From Deltaproteobacteria bacterium UBA3076 (GTDB taxonomy: Bacteria; Desulfobacterota; Dissulfuribacteria; Dissulfuribacterales; UBA3076), in contig DFBQ01000108.1 in NCBI GenBank assembly GCA_002367355.1, positions 1-8,198 on the forward strand: DNA of 8,198 bases. The letters run 5' to 3'. The notes beneath the pieces were generated by a model. The model saw only the letters and a program-made list of their open reading frames with translations, did not search any database and had not been told where the DNA came from. Shown one piece after another: positions 1-6,846 of the stretch. Position numbers and translations under genes: made by a program. The stretch's first letter is position 1. The number at the start of each line of letters is the position of its first letter.

Positions 1-117
1 CCAACTGAGTTTTGGAGCAATAGGGAAATTCGATTTGATGTCTTGGCAATCATGTTTCATGGTACTGGAAAACCAATCATTGAACATATACCCTGGGCGT
101 TTGACTCAGAAGAATAA
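1..117 (+). CDS. yraN: YraN/UPF0102 family protein, C-terminal end (5' part outside window)
   Basis: The frame starting at base 1 is open for 38 codons and stops at TAA 115-117. It reads through an RFDVLAI segment and ends with IIEHIPWAF before a short acidic tail. An RFDVV/RFDVI strand, a short variable loop, then an I-x-HI-x-x-AF ending is the usual C-terminus of the YraN (UPF0102) family, small proteins of about 120 residues with a restriction-endonuclease-like fold and no firmly established role. Only about the last third is present, so the catalytic-type residues (E...D...ExK) cannot be checked. The start lies left of the window. The assignment rests on a short C-terminal pattern recognised by eye, so it is good but not certain. 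Confidence 0.72.
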   Translation, partial: PTEFWSNREIRFDVLAIMFHGTGKPIIEHIPWAFDSEE

Positions 118-282
118 AGGATCAGCAGGGCGCCTTACCTGCTTCTTTGTCGATCAGCATAAACCCGGTTCGAGCCCTTGTTTTTATAGACTGGCTGAAT
201 ACCTTCATTCATATTCTGCATCTTGAAAAAGCCCGATTAATTTTTAAGGGTGAAGGCAAGAAAGACTACGAGTGGATTGCAG
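118..282. other. Unassigned stretch between yraN end and helicase remnant
   Basis: No complete gene is visible here. The frame running through 120-344 (+) has no stop codon and reads plausibly (for example an ALVFIDWLNTF segment and a KKDYEWIAEF segment). It has no ATG near its left end, no clear ribosome binding site, and no family I recognise. It could be another decayed gene fragment joined to the helicase remnant that follows, or chance. A GGTTCGAGCCC string near 165-175 resembles a tRNA T-arm, but no acceptor, D-arm or anticodon arm can be folded around it. Confidence 0.3.
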
Positions 283-498
283 AGTTTCAGCTCGAACCAC
301 GGGCAGCTCTGCAAGGTCATCGAGTCCCGGACGCTTTGGGGTGATACGACCTGCCGCGTCTGGCTTCCTGGTTCGGACTCGGTGGTGCATATTCCGGCAG
401 CCAATCTTAAGCCGCTTGATGACGCCGCCATCCCGCAAAGCGGGGCTGGATCACTACGTTGCTACGTTGCCGCTGCGGCCAGGGTAGCCGATGCGCTT
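283..498 (+). pseudogene. Remnant of SNF2/DEAD-type helicase N-terminus
   Basis: A frame with ATG at 250 contains, from about residue 12 to 83, an SSNHGQLCKV start, a CRVWLPGSDSVV..IPAANLKPL middle and a YVAAAARVADAL end. I recognise this order from the N-terminal region of large SNF2-family helicases of the kind found in defence islands (DrmD/HepA-like), where it precedes the helicase core with its Walker A motif. Here the similarity stops at about 498, the frame runs into unrelated codons and ends at 537, and no helicase motif follows. About 70 residues of a protein normally around 1000 residues long are left, so this is a truncated relic and not a functional gene. The match is from memory of the family pattern. 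A protein search of residues 12-83 would settle it. Confidence 0.5.
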
Positions 499-516
499 CC
501 GCTTCTAAATCGAAAA

Positions 517-1788
517 CTACACAACCTCTGCCACTGACACAGTGCGATCCCCAAGCATATTCACATAGCTTCCCAGCTCGTTGTCATACCATCCGTAGAT
601 GACCGCCTGGGTGATTGCTATTTTCAACATGTCCTGCCCGATTTTCTGTAGGGTCTCCTGTCCTGCGATTTGACTCACCTTTTGTAGATCTATGCTTACT
701 TCTGCTGTGCGGGTATGGGTTTCATTGGCCTCAATAATAGCCCCGGCTTTTGGAAGTCCGATAATATCACAGGAGACATTCTGTTCTTCAGTATAGTGAA
801 GATATCCACGGGAATCGCGAGCTGCAGCGTCCCTGTAAATTGAGTTTATTATCTCCTTCCGGATCGATTCACCGGACGGTTCTTCCTGCAAGTTCACCAC
901 CAGAATAATCAATGAACCGGTTGTAGTTGGAATCCTCACGGATTGAGCAATGAACCCGATCTGTTTCATCTCCGGTATCACAAGTGCAAGGGTATTTGCC
1001 GCCCCTGTTGTGGTCAATATGATGTTATTCAGCACGCTCCGATTCTTTCGCAGATCTATTGCCCCTGATTTTGGAAGCCGGTCCAGGACTTGTTGTGAGC
1101 CTGTGACTGCGTGGACAGTAGCCATTGAAGCAGTCAGGATTTTTTTAGAGCCAAAAGAGTCCAGAAGGGGTTTCATCATGTGTGCCAGACAGGTGGTTGT
1201 GCATGAAGCATTGGAGACAATCCTGTGCACTCGCGGATTATAATCATTTTCATTAATGCCCATAACTGTCGTAACAGCGTCATCAGGCATGGGTCTGGTC
1301 TTGTCTTTTATTTTAAAAGGGGCCGATACGATTACCTTTTTTGCCCCGCTCTCGAGATGGCCTCTCACAGAAGCCTTTGGTTCATCAGGAGAAACTGTAG
1401 GATCAGTGAATTGCCCTGTAGTATCTACCACGAGCCTGACACCATGTTCCTGCCAGCCAATATCTTTCGGATTTCTGGAATGCCGCAAGACTTTGATCTT
1501 CATGCCATCTACAGTCATGGATCCGGCCTTTTCGTCTACATCCCGGATTACTTTCTTTCCCTTGTACCCATAAAGGTAACCACCAAGGGATCCATAAGTA
1601 GAATCTCTCTCCAGGTAGTGTGCGATATCCATTAGCGAGGTCCCAACACTTCGTCCCAGATTGACCACTATTTCATTAAAATGTTTCCGCGCAACATGGT
1701 GCCACAGAGTAAGTTTTCCTATTCTTCCAAGGCCGTTGATACCCAGTTTTGGGCCGTTATCACCCTCATTTTTTGAGATATTTTCCAT
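517..1788 (-). CDS. gap: Glyceraldehyde-3-phosphate dehydrogenase, long form
   Basis: GAPDH (423 residues) interconverts glyceraldehyde-3-phosphate and 1,3-bisphosphoglycerate in cytoplasmic glycolysis/gluconeogenesis. Visible motifs are the Rossmann start GINGLGRIGK (16-25), the catalytic motif SNASCTTTCLA with nucleophile Cys196, the activating His226 in TVHAVTG, a TTTGAA segment near 259-264, RIPTTTGS near 285-292, and the C-terminal WYDNE motif at 400-404. The protein is about 90 residues longer than the classic 330-residue enzyme. The extra length is spread over an N-terminal leader and internal insertions, as in a long GAPDH class seen in several anaerobes. At the end of the second Rossmann strand, where NAD-specific enzymes carry Asp, the sequence reads VVNLGRS (41-47), with Leu44 at that site, so NADP use is possible. 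The ATG is one base after the upstream gene's stop, with AGAGG at 1795-1799 six bases before it. The gene is second in a two-gene operon. Confidence 0.96.
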   Translation of the reverse strand: MENISKNEGDNGPKLGINGLGRIGKLTLWHHVARKHFNEIVVNLGRSVGTSLMDIAHYLERDSTYGSLGGYLYGYKGKKVIRDVDEKAGSMTVDGMKIKVLRHSRNPKDIGWQEHGVRLVVDTTGQFTDPTVSPDEPKASVRGHLESGAKKVIVSAPFKIKDKTRPMPDDAVTTVMGINENDYNPRVHRIVSNASCTTTCLAHMMKPLLDSFGSKKILTASMATVHAVTGSQQVLDRLPKSGAIDLRKNRSVLNNIILTTTGAANTLALVIPEMKQIGFIAQSVRIPTTTGSLIILVVNLQEEPSGESIRKEIINSIYRDAAARDSRGYLHYTEEQNVSCDIIGLPKAGAIIEANETHTRTAEVSIDLQKVSQIAGQETLQKIGQDMLKIAITQAVIYGWYDNELGSYVNMLGDRTVSVAEVV

Positions 1789-1789
1789 C

Positions 1790-4700
1790 TTAATCCTCTT
1801 CCATCTCTTTGATTTTCATTTGACCTGAGTAGATAGATCCCTCCTGGCCATCAATGCTTATCCAGTCTCCTGATTTCAGCTCTTTCCCATTCAATGAACA
1901 GGTCCTTTGCTTCTCCATGCAAACAAGGTCTGCACATCCCACAACACAGGTCTTTCCCAGCCTGTGGGCCACAATTGCAGCATGTGAGGTGGAGCCTCCC
2001 CGGGCTGTAAGCAGGCCGTCAGCCTCATAGACCTCCTTGATGTCGTCAGGAACAGTATCGTTTCTGATAAGAATCAGGGATATCACTGGTTCCGCCTTTC
2101 GCCAGTGTTTGATCTCTTCCTGGCTGAACACGATTCTCCCGGTCATGGCACCTCCGCTTACCGCTATCCCGTGCCCGAGGAAATCGGCAGGCTGCCTCTC
2201 TGCTACATCGAAGGAGTAGACCTTTTTTCTCTCCCTTATGACCATATTGCGGGTCTGCAGAGAATATAGGTCTTTTGTCTCAGGACTTTCAAACGTAAAT
2301 TCGATCTCCTGGGGGCTCCATTTTCTATTATAAACAAGCTCCTTTGCCCATTCCCTTATACCAGAATAGACTTTTGGGAATAGGGCTTCAAGTGTTGCAT
2401 CACTTTGCCTGTTCTCGATATCTGCCTGTTTTTTTGAAATAGGAAGTGTCCTCACCAGGCCTGAAACCACGTCCTCGCCTTGATTTCCAAGGGTAAAATC
2501 GCCCCATAACCCAAGCGTATCTCCAGACCACCTGGGACTGTGAGTAAAAAAGACCCCTGCACCGGACATGCGGGATAGATTGCCAAAGACCATGGATTGA
2601 ACCGTTACAGATGTTCCCCAGTCATCGGAGATACCCATGATCTTACGATAAGTTTCAGCCTTGGGTGCGTACCAGGAATCAAAGACCTTTTTGATAGCCA
2701 CAAGAAGCTGCTCAAAAGGAGACTCCGCGATTTCTATACCATTGTCTATAATCAACGATTTGTAAGTCAAAGCAATGTCCTTCATCTGTAATCCGGAAAA
2801 ATGCATTTTGTAAGGTTTGCTTAAACGTTTTTTAAAATCATCGATGATATCATCAAACTTATCTCTTTTCAGGCCAAAGGCCATACCGTAAGACTGGAGA
2901 AATCGCCGGTAGGTATCCCAACTGAACCACTCATTGTCTGTCTGCTTGATCATTCCCTGAACGATATTTTCATTGATCCCCGCATCAAGGAATGTATCCA
3001 TCATCCCGGGCTGAGGAATGGCAGAACCGCTTCTCACTGCGAGAAGCAGGGGATTGTGAGGGTCTCCGAAGGTCTTTCCTGTCATTTTTTCAAGAGCAGC
3101 CACTTCAAAGGCAACTTGCTCCTCGAAGTTTTTCTTCGCAGGCCCATAGCGATCAACAACCTCCCGGCATCTGAAAACTTCGGTTGTGATAATGAAAGCA
3201 GGCGGAACAGGCAGGCCATAACTGTTCAGCTTGACCAGATTGAACCCCTTGTTGCCGAGATGGATAATGTCTGAAACGCCTTTATTTATGGAATATATTG
3301 GCGTTACTACTTTTTGAGGGTCATAACTGAGCAACAAGCGCAGGTCCTCTTTTGGGAGCTCGTCAGACTGATGGTAAAGGGTGCTTAGAATACGGCTAAT
3401 AAATAGATCAAGTTGCTGAAGACCTAAAGAAGTCGCGATCCTGTCGCGCAAAAACATCTCTGTTATACGGTGAGGAAATTTTTTCCGGTCATCAGTCCCT
3501 TCAGGCGGGAGATATTTGGTCATTAACTTTTCAGTAGAAATCTGATCCAGTATCCTGTCCAGATTTTTCTGGTGAATATTGTTGAAATAGTCATTCGCGA
3601 TATTACTCACAGCCTGGGAGAAGCCACGGAAGATGTCCAGATACTGAGTTAAGGAAAACCCCCTGATCTTGAGGGAATGGGCCAGCAGATCCAATTGGCG
3701 CTCTATCTCCAAAGATGAGATACCATCCAATTTAAGTGCCAAATCAAAGAGGCGCAAGTAATCAAAAATCTGGGAAAAGGTGGCCCTTGTGATCAGTTTA
3801 AGATCAATTGTATCAACGATTTCTTCAAAAAGCACATTCACCAAGGACTCCAGCCGGAAAGTCAGCCCAAGTGCATCAAATTTCATCTCGTGGTAGCTTC
3901 CATACATAGATGGGATGTCAACGGTAAGATGCCTTTTTCTGTATATGTTTTCCCTGATTTCATAGTCCCCGGACGATAGAATAACTCCTTTCGGTTTCTC
4001 AAGGTAACCCAGCAGCATTTCCAGTTTCAGGCCGCCATCCTTTTCACTAAGGGCCTTTTCCAGTTCTATGATATCAGGTAACCCGCAGGACCGGAGCTGC
4101 GCCAGGAAGGCATTTATTTCGGTGAGTCCCAGATGATATTTCTGATAAAGGAGCTTGTAGAAAGTAACTCCCAGTTCAATTCTTTTGAAGTCAAGCTCTG
4201 ATACATCCGGAATTTTACCCACCAGTGCCTTGAGATGATCATCCTCAATATTCAGAAGATCAGCCACATCTTTAAGTTCCCCTGTACCAAAGAGATGTGT
4301 GATAACCCGGTGGACGCCATCAACATGCAGCCCTTCTGTCTCAATCTGCTCGTAGATATCCGGAGGTACAAAAGGCCTTATCCCCTCCTTGTTCCTGGTC
4401 CTCCAGAAGTTCAAAACGGCTTCCATAAGGTCGATTATCCGGTTACTGCTCTCAACGTGACTCTGCTTTCTCAAGAAGTGGATAAGGGGGTCCTTGCGCA
4501 TGCATATTTCGTCGATCTCGGTGGAGATGTCCCTGAGCCTCCCCTCTGCTCCGATATCATTGAAATATGTAGGGAAGAGACGGGTCAACTGCTTGGCCAG
4601 GTTATAAACCGGGCCGATGTCGCTGTTTAGCAACTGAGTTATGTCGCGGGGGAAAAGGTCGGTATCTTTTATTAACACACCGCTGAGTGAAAGGTGGATG

Positions 4701-5962
4701 ATCAGAGAGGACAGCAGCTTTTTAGACCACTTGGGGTTCAGTTCTATAAGTTGAATCCAGGTGCGTATATTTTGAATATGGGCGGGATTTGCCCTGATCT
4801 GCCAGTCTTCACCCACCCCTTTTATCTCTGGTGCCTGGAATCCGAGGGAAACAACTGAATCGATAAAAAATTCTACAAGTTCACTCTTTTCAGTCTTATA
4901 GACCCCCTGCCCCATATTCAGAACACAGTTCAATGCCGTCCCTGGGAATTTCTCTATACTCCTCCTTAAGATTGCAAAAGTCTTTTCCAGAGATTGCTGA
5001 ACGGCCAGAGGATCTTCATGATGAATGAGCCATGCAAGCGTTCGGTTGATGTCCCTTAAGGTCTCTTCGTGAACAGGTGAAAGACCTGTAGTATCCATAA
5101 TGCGAAGGAGAAACAGCAACTTCCAGTGGTTTCCCTGTGCCTTATCATCTCCGGCACTGAGGAGTTCTTGAGGGATCTCACTGTAAATGGTGATGATTTG
5201 ACCATATCCCGGAAGTTTCACAATTCGATCAAGAATGGTCTTTGAGCTGTCGTCCGAAGAGCTGACCATACTCTCCAGCCTTTCCCGGCAGGCCTTTAGC
5301 TGTTTGTGGGAGACAGGTCTGAAAATCTTATCCAATCCTGCCCTTCCGGATTCTTTTTCAAACCAGACAAGCGGATCAACCTGCTCTAACCAGTAGTCAT
5401 ATGTATATCGAAAGTACCTGATCAAAAGATGATTTATGGCAGTAAAGCTTGATCCTGAAGGGACTGCTTGAGAATAGTTCCTTCCAAGCCTGTTGAGCTG
5501 ATAAAAACTTTTGACAAATAAAACAAACGCCTTTTTCGGACAATGCCTGATTCTGTCAAATGCATAATCCAGGACAGGCAAGAATCTGAAAAGATCAGTG
5601 CCGGCATCTTTGATGATCTTTTGAATAAAAGAGAGGAGGTTGTCAGACGCATTGATCCTAAGTTTTTCGTCCTTGGAGGAATCAATGGCCTGGAAAAAGA
5701 TGTCTATGTACAGTCTTGCTGCTTCAGGCCCTTTGGGGTGGGTTCGGAGTACGTGGAAATAATTAAGCGCATAGCCTCTTGCTTCCTTTACAATAAATCC
5801 CCAGTTTTTGTAAGGGTGGCATATTTCTTCCAGGAATGTCTGTAATCTTTCTCTGACGCCATGGTATTCACCCATGACCTCCTGTAAGATTTCATATCTT
5901 TTGTCAACAGTGACATCAACGCGGCTATAGGCAATATTGACCTCTAGAGCCTTGGATGGCAT
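1790..5962 (-). CDS. PPDK-like phosphohistidine protein lacking the PEP/pyruvate barrel, with large N-terminal extension
   Basis: The protein has 1390 residues. Residues about 893-1240 match the nucleotide-binding domain of pyruvate phosphate dikinase: GNKGFNL (Lys905), VRSGS (Arg977), PGMMDT (985-990), WDTYRRFLQSYG, VQSMVFGN, GNQGEDVVSG, IEFTFE (Glu1221) and LQTR (Gln1236, Arg1238). Residues about 1260-1380 are the swivel domain, with RGGSTSHAAIVAH and phospho-acceptor His1327. The chain ends where the PEP/pyruvate TIM barrel of a full PPDK (about 370 more residues) would begin. Residues 1-890 are predicted mostly helical and match no family I can name. A more conserved-looking patch, with DIPSMYGSYHE and KFDALGLTFRLE, lies at 682-705. 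No signal peptide or membrane segment is seen. The ATG at 5960-5962 has AGGAG nine bases upstream. It probably transfers a phosphate from ATP to His1327, but the final acceptor is unknown. It forms an operon with gap. Confidence 0.93.
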   Translation of the reverse strand: MPSKALEVNIAYSRVDVTVDKRYEILQEVMGEYHGVRERLQTFLEEICHPYKNWGFIVKEARGYALNYFHVLRTHPKGPEAARLYIDIFFQAIDSSKDEKLRINASDNLLSFIQKIIKDAGTDLFRFLPVLDYAFDRIRHCPKKAFVLFVKSFYQLNRLGRNYSQAVPSGSSFTAINHLLIRYFRYTYDYWLEQVDPLVWFEKESGRAGLDKIFRPVSHKQLKACRERLESMVSSSDDSSKTILDRIVKLPGYGQIITIYSEIPQELLSAGDDKAQGNHWKLLFLLRIMDTTGLSPVHEETLRDINRTLAWLIHHEDPLAVQQSLEKTFAILRRSIEKFPGTALNCVLNMGQGVYKTEKSELVEFFIDSVVSLGFQAPEIKGVGEDWQIRANPAHIQNIRTWIQLIELNPKWSKKLLSSLIIHLSLSGVLIKDTDLFPRDITQLLNSDIGPVYNLAKQLTRLFPTYFNDIGAEGRLRDISTEIDEICMRKDPLIHFLRKQSHVESSNRIIDLMEAVLNFWRTRNKEGIRPFVPPDIYEQIETEGLHVDGVHRVITHLFGTGELKDVADLLNIEDDHLKALVGKIPDVSELDFKRIELGVTFYKLLYQKYHLGLTEINAFLAQLRSCGLPDIIELEKALSEKDGGLKLEMLLGYLEKPKGVILSSGDYEIRENIYRKRHLTVDIPSMYGSYHEMKFDALGLTFRLESLVNVLFEEIVDTIDLKLITRATFSQIFDYLRLFDLALKLDGISSLEIERQLDLLAHSLKIRGFSLTQYLDIFRGFSQAVSNIANDYFNNIHQKNLDRILDQISTEKLMTKYLPPEGTDDRKKFPHRITEMFLRDRIATSLGLQQLDLFISRILSTLYHQSDELPKEDLRLLLSYDPQKVVTPIYSINKGVSDIIHLGNKGFNLVKLNSYGLPVPPAFIITTEVFRCREVVDRYGPAKKNFEEQVAFEVAALEKMTGKTFGDPHNPLLLAVRSGSAIPQPGMMDTFLDAGINENIVQGMIKQTDNEWFSWDTYRRFLQSYGMAFGLKRDKFDDIIDDFKKRLSKPYKMHFSGLQMKDIALTYKSLIIDNGIEIAESPFEQLLVAIKKVFDSWYAPKAETYRKIMGISDDWGTSVTVQSMVFGNLSRMSGAGVFFTHSPRWSGDTLGLWGDFTLGNQGEDVVSGLVRTLPISKKQADIENRQSDATLEALFPKVYSGIREWAKELVYNRKWSPQEIEFTFESPETKDLYSLQTRNMVIRERKKVYSFDVAERQPADFLGHGIAVSGGAMTGRIVFSQEEIKHWRKAEPVISLILIRNDTVPDDIKEVYEADGLLTARGGSTSHAAIVAHRLGKTCVVGCADLVCMEKQRTCSLNGKELKSGDWISIDGQEGSIYSGQMKIKEMEED
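1795..1799 (-). promoter_or_regulatory. Ribosome binding site of gap inside upstream gene
   Basis: On the minus strand AGAGG lies six bases before the gap ATG (1786-1788) and within the last codons of the dikinase-like gene. It supports this start and implies that gap is translated from the shared transcript, probably coupled to termination of the upstream gene. Confidence 0.7.
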
Positions 5963-5971
5963 GTCTGTATT

Positions 5972-5976
5972 CTCCT
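5972..5976 (-). promoter_or_regulatory. Ribosome binding site of the dikinase-like gene
   Basis: The minus strand reads AGGAG followed by nine bases and then ATG at 5960-5962. This fixes the start of the 1390-residue protein. No convincing -35/-10 pair could be placed upstream. A TATAAT on the minus strand at 6059-6064 has no good -35 at normal distance and lies beside the palindromic element. Confidence 0.65.
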
Positions 5977-5990
5977 ATAACTTAAATTAA

Positions 5991-6032
5991 GCGATTAGCC
6001 TTTAGCGATTAGCTATTAGCGATTAGCTATTA
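5991..6032. repeat. 14-base tandem repeat, three units
   Basis: Three units of GCGATTAGCTATTA sit head to tail at 5991-6004, 6005-6018 and 6019-6032. The second and third are identical and the first differs at two bases. They lie in the 5' leader of the dikinase-like gene, 28 bases before its ATG. Such AT-rich minisatellites can change copy number by slippage. No function is evident. Confidence 0.85.
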
Positions 6033-6067
6033 GTTTAATGATTACAGAATATTTTACTATTATAAAC

Positions 6068-6145
6068 GTAATTTCTCAATAAATCCGGGCAAATCATATT
6101 TTGCGACTATCCAGTGACTGCTATCCATACTTATTGAGAAGTTAC
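6068..6145. mobile_element. 78-base palindromic MITE-like element
   Basis: The ends are 17-base inverted repeats: GTAATTTCTCAATAAAT at 6068-6084 and ACTTATTGAGAAGTTAC at 6129-6145. They pair with one mismatch and one wobble pair. Inside, GCAAA (6089-6093) and TTTGC (6100-6104) form a smaller hairpin. The left 44 bases recur at 8141-8184 with two differences, so this is a dispersed repeat family and not a chance palindrome. Its size, terminal inverted repeats and lack of coding capacity fit a miniature inverted-repeat element mobilised by a transposase elsewhere. No clear target-site duplication is visible. It lies between the divergent dikinase-like gene and vapBC, 18 bases upstream of the vapBC -35. 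Confidence 0.75.
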
Positions 6146-6162
6146 TACTTGCTGGTTTTACC

Positions 6163-6189
6163 TTGACATAATTTTAATGTGTATATAAT
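6163..6189 (+). promoter_or_regulatory. Promoter of vapBC
   Basis: A perfect TTGACA (-35) at 6163-6168 and a perfect TATAAT (-10) at 6184-6189 are separated by 15 bases. This is slightly short of the optimum of 17 but acceptable for a sigma-70-type promoter. It stands 36 bases before the vapB start and on the correct strand. Confidence 0.65.
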
Positions 6190-6205
6190 ATAAAATTAAT
6201 ACACA
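6178..6205. promoter_or_regulatory. Probable VapB operator
   Basis: TGTGTAT at 6178-6184 and ATACACA at 6199-6205 form a perfect 7-base inverted repeat around a 14-base AT-rich centre. The repeat overlaps the -10 box. Antitoxins with a ribbon-helix-helix-type DNA-binding end usually repress their own operon from such palindromes, so this is the likely autoregulatory site. The role is inferred from position and symmetry. Confidence 0.55.
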
Positions 6206-6224
6206 CAAAATGCAAGGAGGAACT

Positions 6225-6419
6225 ATGCGAACCAATATTGTCATAGACGACGATCTCATGAATGAAGCAATGATGCTTAGCAAAATAAAAACCAAGAAAG
6301 TTGTTGTTGAGACCGGTCTGAAATTATTGGTCCAAATGAAAAAGCAAGAACGATTAAAAAGGTTGCGTGGAAAACTAAAATGGGATGGCGACCTCAATGC
6401 AATGAGGTTGGATCAATGA
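6225..6419 (+). CDS. vapB: VapB-type antitoxin
   Basis: This is a 64-residue antitoxin that would bind and neutralise the adjacent VapC ribonuclease and repress the operon. It opens with MRTNIVIDDDLMNEAM, the beta strand and first helix of the short VapB family with an N-terminal DNA-binding part (PF09957 type). A basic helical stretch and a C-terminal WDGDLNAMR tail follow, of the kind that threads into the toxin. An ATG at 6210 is also in frame, but 6225 is preferred because AAGGAGG at 6214-6220 stands four bases before it and family members begin with MRTNI/MRTTV. Its TGA overlaps the vapC ATG (ATGA at 6416-6419), which implies translational coupling. A strong promoter and palindrome lie directly upstream. 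Confidence 0.87.
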   Translation: MRTNIVIDDDLMNEAMMLSKIKTKKVVVETGLKLLVQMKKQERLKRLRGKLKWDGDLNAMRLDQ

Positions 6420-6814
6420 TTTTGGTCGACTCATCCGTTTGGATCGATTATTTCAACGGCAGACGTTCATGGCAAACAGATTTACTGGACAATTATCTGT
6501 CCGATGTGCCAATTATCATGGGAGATTTAATCCTCACAGAGGTTCTTCAGGGTTTTAAATCTGACAAGGATTTTAAAACAGCCAAATCTTTTCTAAGTAT
6601 TCTCCCTTTTCGCCAAATGGGTGGATACAATGTGGCCATTCAAAGTGCACAAAATTATCGGCGGCTTCGAAAAGCCGGGGTTACTGTACGAAAAACAATT
6701 GATGTAATAATTGCAACTTTCTGTATTATTTATGGATTAACCTTGCTTCATGATGATCGTGATTTTAATCCCATTGCATCCCATTTCCCCTTGAAAATGT
6801 CTGCCCCACGGTAA
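6416..6814 (+). CDS. vapC: VapC-type PIN-domain ribonuclease toxin
   Basis: This 132-residue toxin is a PIN-domain, Mg-dependent endoribonuclease. VapC proteins of known target usually cut tRNA or rRNA. The acidic active-site set is complete: Asp5 in MILVDSSVWIDYF, Glu42 in LTEVLQG, Asp96 in TIDVIIA, and Asp114/Asp116 in HDDRDF. Length is typical of the family and there is no sign of decay. The ATG at 6416 overlaps the vapB stop by four bases. An upstream in-frame ATG at 6380 lies inside vapB and would add a non-family N-terminus, so it is not used. The target RNA cannot be told from the sequence. The toxin is presumably held inactive by the co-translated antitoxin. Confidence 0.94.
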   Translation: MILVDSSVWIDYFNGRRSWQTDLLDNYLSDVPIIMGDLILTEVLQGFKSDKDFKTAKSFLSILPFRQMGGYNVAIQSAQNYRRLRKAGVTVRKTIDVIIATFCIIYGLTLLHDDRDFNPIASHFPLKMSAPR

Positions 6815-6846
6815 GCCCACCACCGATTGGCGCGTCCATCCTCAAA

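Noticed and set aside
150..180. tRNA-like T-arm string GGTTCGAGCCC
   Set aside because: No acceptor stem, D-arm or anticodon arm folds around it on this strand.
428..447. CCCGC-AAA-GCGGG hairpin as a terminator for gap
   Set aside because: It is short, has no T run in either direction, and lies inside the helicase remnant.
250..537. 95-residue open frame as an intact small gene
   Set aside because: Its middle matches only the start of a much larger helicase, it has no ribosome binding site, and its end runs over the 3' end of gap. Treated as a relic.
1225..1635. 136-codon open frame on the plus strand
   Set aside because: It lies wholly within gap on the opposite strand and has no recognisable motif. 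It is a shadow of the real gene.
4235..4630. 131-codon open frame on the plus strand
   Set aside because: It is antisense to the dikinase-like gene, with no ribosome binding site and no family features.
5991..6032. CRISPR array
   Set aside because: The units are 14 bases with no spacers between them. This is a simple tandem repeat.
6158..6397. 79-codon open frame on the minus strand across the vapBC promoter
   Set aside because: It is antisense to vapB, which has a perfect promoter, ribosome binding site and family sequence.
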